Under the pieces are notes generated by a model, which did no database searches, was not told the origin of the DNA, and saw only the letters and a program-made list of their open reading frames with translations. A stretch of DNA of 64,000 nt from Prinia subflava (lineage: Eukaryota > Chordata > Aves > Passeriformes > Cisticolidae). Within the stretch, counting starts at the first letter, position 1. The number at the start of each line of letters is the position of its first letter. The DNA lies in NCBI RefSeq assembly GCF_021018805.1, contig NC_086257.1, positions 21,799,193 through 21,863,192 of the forward strand. Direction: 5' to 3'. The position numbers and the translations under genes were made by a program. Below are positions 59,761 through 64,000 of the stretch, in pieces.

Positions 59761-60790
59761 TATCTCCCATGTCATCCTTCAGTGATAGTCTTGGGCTTGA
59801 ATGGTGCTGTGTTATCATGTCCTCTGCAACATAGTGTTCCTCTGAGCCTGCTGCCACTTCAGTATTTCAAACCTGGCTTTGGAGCCTCACCTCCCACCTG
59901 AACTCCCACAAGCTCCCACTGGAGCTTCCTCCCCCTTGGAGCACCCCAGTGCTCTCACAGCTGATAATAAAGAAAGGGAATATTGCTGCCAAAAAAGGGG
60001 CAGGTATCTGGGCTTGGACACAGGCAAGATATGCGTGGAAAAGGGCTGAAAGATTCTTTAGCAGGGCAACCCCTCCAGAGAGGGAAAAAGGATTGCTGCT
60101 TGTTTTTCCCCACTTTGTTTTTCTCCAAAGATGCCAGTAGTTGGGAACAAACATTTTAGTTTATTATTATTATTAATAATAATATTTTTTTAGTTGTAGG
60201 ATTTTAATGATGATGAAAAGCAAATGTGTTCATCCACCGTTTGCATTGTTATTTTCCTCAGTGTGAGATGAGGCAATTGCAGTGTGCACACAAAGAGGAG
60301 AGATCTCCAATGATGGACTTTTGTTGGGTTTGTCCTGTTTTTTATACAGATGCCTTGGTCAGTTGTCCAAACTGAGACACCTGTGGGGGATGCCCTGGCA
60401 TGGCTGAAATGCCAGGCTGAAGGAAAGCCCTTGGTCAGGAATGCAGTATCCATTTCCAGGTTTTACCCTTGGCAGCCTCATCAGTGTTCCCCATGGAATC
60501 ACAAATGATAACATAAACCATGGACCTACCTTGCAGTGCTGTCGAGTGTGCTCAGCAGACACAGCTGTCCCATTCATAGGATTTGCAGCAATAATAATCT
60601 AAAACTGATGAACTTTAAAAATATTGGATTTACTTATTAAAAAAGGAAACATATAAATATAAGTGCTTTGATTCTGGGTCTGGCAAAAGGGTAACTTTTT
60701 ATAGTCACACAAACACTGTTCTTTTAAGGCAGTGCTCTGGTTTCATGTGTAGTGAAATGTTCCTTTTTTATTACTTGTGAAAGAAAAGAA
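59761..60790. other. Unique sequence, no gene seen; includes a TTA/TAA palindrome
   Basis: A TTA-then-TAA trinucleotide run at 60161-60184 contains a 20-base perfect palindrome (60165-60184). Otherwise no repeat, exon or RNA gene was recognised. Confidence 0.5.
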
Positions 60791-62389
60791 AATATCAACC
60801 CCGTCTGTCAGTGCTGCCGTTGAGTTTAAGATGGAGCACCCTTCCGGAAGCTGCAAGAGAGATGTCTATAAAATGTTAGTCTGACTTTAAAGAAAAACAA
60901 AAAGGAGAACAGAAAACAGAAAAAGAGAGGGTATAATGATATAATAATAATAAAAATGAGGAACAGATCTTTTTCTGGTTTAAGTTGGGATAAATTCAAG
61001 TGGAACCAGTGATGTACTGTATTTATACCAGTTCAGCAGCAAGAGGTTTGTGTACGTCCGAAACTCAGGAGTTTGAGTAAATAAATACAAGCTATGTAAT
61101 CAGTTTTATTTGTTTTCTGAGTCATGTCTGGTGCATGGAGGCGAAGAGGCTCCAGTTAGAGGAGAGGATTAGAGGAGTGGAGTTGTCCTTCCGGCCGGAG
61201 CTGCTGGTGAGCTTGGAGCATTAATCCATGGGAAGCCCAGGATCGCCGTTTCGGCTCTGTGGCTGCCAGCAGGTTTGCAGGTGATTTGGAGCATGATGTG
61301 GTTCTAGCCCAAATACAATTCTCATACCATCCTGGCCAGCCTTGGAGGAAACAGGACGTGCTGGACTGGGTACGTGCAGTAATGACCGGGATTCCCAGAG
61401 ATGCAGAGCTGTACAACCCCCGAGGCTGTTTCTCACTAGAAAACTTGGCTGAGATGTGGGGAATTGGGCTAATTAAGAAGATGTTAAACACAGCTCTGCA
61501 GTAACAGCAGCTGACTGGCACGCTGTCTGGAACAGGAGGCTTACTGAGCCTGACTGTCACGAAGCTGAGAAAGGAAGAGCCTGTCGTTTTATTAACTGCA
61601 AAATCGTCTTTGATTGCATTAGCAAGGCTCTCCCGCAGCAACCAAGCCTAATTTTCCAGGGAAGGCAGAGTGGGTGCCCGCAGGGGAACTCTGTGCTCCC
61701 AAGGTCAGCCCAGGCTTTCAGTTCTTCCCCCTGGTTTTTGATAAAGAGCTCTATGTTGTCAGAAACGAGCAGTGCTGGTTGCCCTCCTAAGTACCTACGG
61801 ATAGGCTTGAACAAGTGCTTAGTCTGGAAACTACGGAGCGTCAAGTCAAGAGACTCCTGTGCTGTTCTGCACTGCTGGCAGGAGCGCTTCTCCTGGCGCC
61901 GAGATAGGGGCAACAAAAGGGCTGCAGGCACAAAGGGTTCACAAATGCCAGCCCGAACTTTTGGGATCTTTTTCCTTTCTCATTTGCCTATTTAGAAAAA
62001 AATTATTCCCATACAGTGCCACTTTTAATTCTATTATCTGCTGTTTTTTCCCTGGGGACATAAGCTGTCCCTGCACGGGGCGACTGGGGTTTAATTCTGC
62101 ACCCAAAAAGTGGCAATGCTCTGCTGCTCTGCAGGAAAAATTCTGTCCATGCAAAGCAGAAACACTCAGGACCAGCCAGGAATATTTCTGAGTGTATGTA
62201 ATCAGCGCAGAGCTCGCAGACTTTATTTAAACCTTCAACTTTTCTACACTTAGATTGTCAAACATTTTAAGCCTATCCACCAAGTCATCGCTTCCACTCC
62301 TCGTGTTTAGATTTGCAGAATTTGATTTCAAATTTTTTTTTGAATAATTCCTCCTGCCTGTTTAGCCTGAAGATGCTGGTTCTTTGATG
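60791..62389. other. Mixed sequence, no gene seen; possible regulatory content
   Basis: 60800-60880 has CpG-retaining complex sequence (CCCGTCTGTCAGTGCTGCCG, CCTTCCGGAAGCTGC). Open frames at 61156-61641 (minus, 161 codons) and 61259-61504 (plus, 81 codons) overlap and neither resembles a known family. 61780-61860 retains CpGs (ACCTACGGATAGGC, CTACGGAGCGTC). No repeat was recognised. Confidence 0.45.
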
Positions 62390-62760
62390 CTCATTGAGGT
62401 GCCTTAACTCAGCCTTTGACACAGCAACTTCTGTCTGTTGTTTTACAGAGTTCATGGGTAAAACAGCAGAGAAATTTGAAGCTGTGACACTGTTTATTGA
62501 CTAATACCGTGTGGTTAATCCAGTATCTCCTTTGAGAGGGGCAATATGATAATAGACTGTGGTTTTAATTTTAATGGCTGCTAATGTGTGATTCTGTGCG
62601 ATTTGGGGTGCATTAATTAGGATCTGAGAATAGCTGAAAACAGATAAAGGGGTGGCTTAAGCTGCCAAACTCTTATGTTATTAACTTTGCCACATCAAGT
62701 ATTTATATTGATCCAGCTGCCTGAGTCTTGTAGATACTTCTCCACCTTGAGCTGTAGATA
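62390..62760. promoter_or_regulatory. Candidate conserved non-coding block
   Basis: Includes TAATACCGTGTGGTTAATCC, TTTTAATTTTAATGGCTGCT, GTGCATTAATTAGGATCTG (LHX/homeodomain core), AAACAGATAAAGG (GATA-like) and ATGTTATTAACTTTGCC. Repeat-free, low open-frame content. It lies within 1.5 kb of the CpG island and could be a promoter-proximal enhancer. Inference from motifs. Confidence 0.3.
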
Positions 62761-63484
62761 AGATTTAAATTCATGTCTGTGTTCATCTTTCTCAAGATAA
62801 AGAAAAAAGATACTGGAGGAGGGACATGGTATCAAATGGGCAACTTTGGTTTACAGAGATGCTTGGTTTCCTTGTTCCCATATGCACAAATCCAGCTGTG
62901 GATGTCAAACTCTCCCAGTGTTTCACCTTCTCTGTCTTATCCTCACTGAACTGAGAAGCTGCTGTGAACAAAATGCTTGTGCAAACCATGGAAAAGTATG
63001 GTAGGATCTTAGCCCTGATTAATTTAATGGTGTCTCTAGAAAGCTGTAAAGCTAGTCACAAAAAAGAAAAAAAAAATCCCTCCAGGCACCAAAGAGAGCA
63101 TAGAAGTCCATATCCATAGTGCAGGGAAAATATGAGAGGGTAGAGCAGGGGGACATGTGGACCTGGGGCAAACCTGGCTTGACCCCACTCAGTCCTTGGT
63201 TTCCCTGAGGCTGGAGGGGATGTGGAGGATGTCCCCATCCCTGCCACGTGCTCCAGGAAGCAGGATGGAGGGTCTTAGTGATGCCTTAGCGTGGGAAAAA
63301 TGACAGGATTTATTTGCTGTGCTGCAGTTTCTGCTCCTACAACACAGAATTTGAAATGCAAATAGGCTTAGAAGGTTTTTAAAAAGTTATTATTTCAGTC
63401 ACTTTATTGGTCAGCTCCAGCTGTGCCATTTCAGGTCGGTGGTGGCTGTTCTCTGTCCTCTCACACGAGTCCTGTGTGACTCCA
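62761..63484. other. Unique sequence, no gene seen
   Basis: Mixed composition, low in CpG until about 63480. No recognisable exon or repeat. Confidence 0.5.
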
Positions 63485-64000
63485 GGTACGAGCGCATCCC
63501 TGGGCACCGCCGAGCTCAGGACTCAGCACGGCACCAGCGCGGTTCCTCCGCGCTATCTCCAGAATCAGCCCCGCGCCTCCTCCTCCTCCTCGTTTATCAG
63601 CCCGAGCACACAGATAACATCCTCGTGACGTGGCCCTGACCTTTGTCAACCTTTGTTAAGGCTCCATCTGAAGTCCGGCCGAGTGTTTGTAAACAGGATG
63701 TAATTAAGGCTGGGAACTGACAGCGCCTGATGGGAGGACAATGCGGAGCTGGCGGGACCCGGGCTGTCAGATGTCCGCCCGCATTGTGCTGCCGGTGCCG
63801 CGGTGGTAATTGGTGTCCTCTGGCCGAAGGAAGTGCACTCAACTCGGATTAATCTGCCGCGGTGCGGGGGCCATCCCTGCGAGCGCGGCTGTTTCCTCCG
63901 ATAAACCCGAGCGGGGCGGAGGCAGCGGCCGAGCCGCGAAAGCCGAGAGCGCGCTGACAGGTGCCCGCCGAAAGCGGGGAACAGGAAAGGTGTGGGGCCA
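63485..64000. promoter_or_regulatory. CpG island entering the right edge of the window
   Basis: CpG density rises sharply from about 63485 and is highest in the last 140 bases, where roughly 20 CpGs occur (for example GCCGCGGTGCGGGGGCC and GCGAGCGCGGC). Such islands usually mark promoters of housekeeping or developmental genes. The associated gene is probably beyond the right edge; orientation cannot be told. No TATA box, initiator or coding exon is recognised inside the window. Open frames here (for example 63597-63842, minus) are short and lack family features. Confidence 0.8.
63636..63790. promoter_or_regulatory. Dense developmental-factor motif cluster in CpG island shoulder
   Basis: Within 155 bases lie the following. 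CTTTGTC and CTTTGTT (63641, 63651) are two SOX-type sites in direct orientation exactly one helical turn apart; with the preceding TGAC they also resemble a DR1 nuclear-receptor element. A palindromic forkhead-type TGTTTGTAAACA spans 63684-63695. A GGAT ETS-like core abuts TAATTAA (63701). TGACAG is at 63718 and CTGTCAG at 63764 (TALE-type). ACAATGCGG at 63738 is repeated as inverted CCGCATTGT at 63779. The density is visible directly; enhancer or promoter function is inferred. Confidence 0.45.

Noticed and set aside
61259..61504. 81-codon plus-strand frame that looks protein-like
   Set aside because: Balanced residue mix but no family recognised, and a longer minus-strand frame overlaps it; likely chance.
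1..64000. tRNA, rRNA, CRISPR arrays, prokaryotic operons, intact retroviral or LTR elements
   Set aside because: Looked for by characteristic words and arrangement on both strands; none seen.

Overview
The window reads as vertebrate nuclear DNA, most likely from a bird, and it contains no protein-coding gene that I can support. The best evidence for the lineage is the 3' end of a CR1 (chicken repeat 1) LINE at 58847-58992. Recognisable interspersed repeats are otherwise few and old: two MIR-like SINE copies, several short ancient sauropsid-type repeats, and no recent SINE or LTR insertion. A crocodilian or turtle cannot be excluded, but one CR1 in 64 kb fits a compact avian genome better. No open frame is longer than 254 codons. 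I recognise no protein family in any frame, and I found no tRNA, rRNA, CRISPR array or bacterial-type signal. Almost all open frames look like chance frames in GC-moderate non-coding DNA.

Layout. 1-4.1 kb is ordinary unique sequence. 4.1-6.1 kb carries ancient repeats, including a palindromic element. 7.1-7.6 kb is a homeodomain/forkhead-type candidate regulatory block. 10.1-10.25 and 14.4-14.5 kb are small CpG clusters. 14.02-14.15 kb is a perfect 20-bp G-rich minisatellite. 16.1-16.65 kb holds a MIR-like copy and a second ancient repeat. 18.77-20.14 kb is the most structured internal interval: seven TGACAG/CTGTCA hexamers, a 20-bp perfect palindrome, a 17-bp palindrome and retained CpGs in an otherwise AT-rich context. 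23.7-26.2 kb is AT-rich and looks like constrained non-coding sequence. 31-39.3 kb alternates old repeats, a long T tract and several candidate regulatory blocks. 39.3-58.8 kb is mostly featureless, apart from an HNF1-like site, paired palindromes near 42.8 kb and another copy of the 4.4-kb palindromic repeat at 51.9 kb. 58.85 kb is the CR1 tail. 59.5-63 kb has further candidate blocks. From about 63.48 kb to the right edge the sequence becomes a strong CpG island, preceded by and overlapping a dense cluster of SOX-, FOX-, homeodomain- and TALE-type sites.

Interpretation (inference). This looks like a gene desert, large intron or upstream flank of a developmentally regulated gene whose promoter-associated CpG island begins at the right edge. 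The interior would then hold distal cis-regulatory elements. Regulatory calls rest on motif content and composition only. Conservation, chromatin and transcript data were not available, so they carry low confidence. I did not find a convincing novel biological system. The two most distinctive signals are the six-site GC-box/G-quadruplex minisatellite at 14.02-14.15 kb and the TGACAG-rich palindrome cluster at 18.8-19.7 kb.
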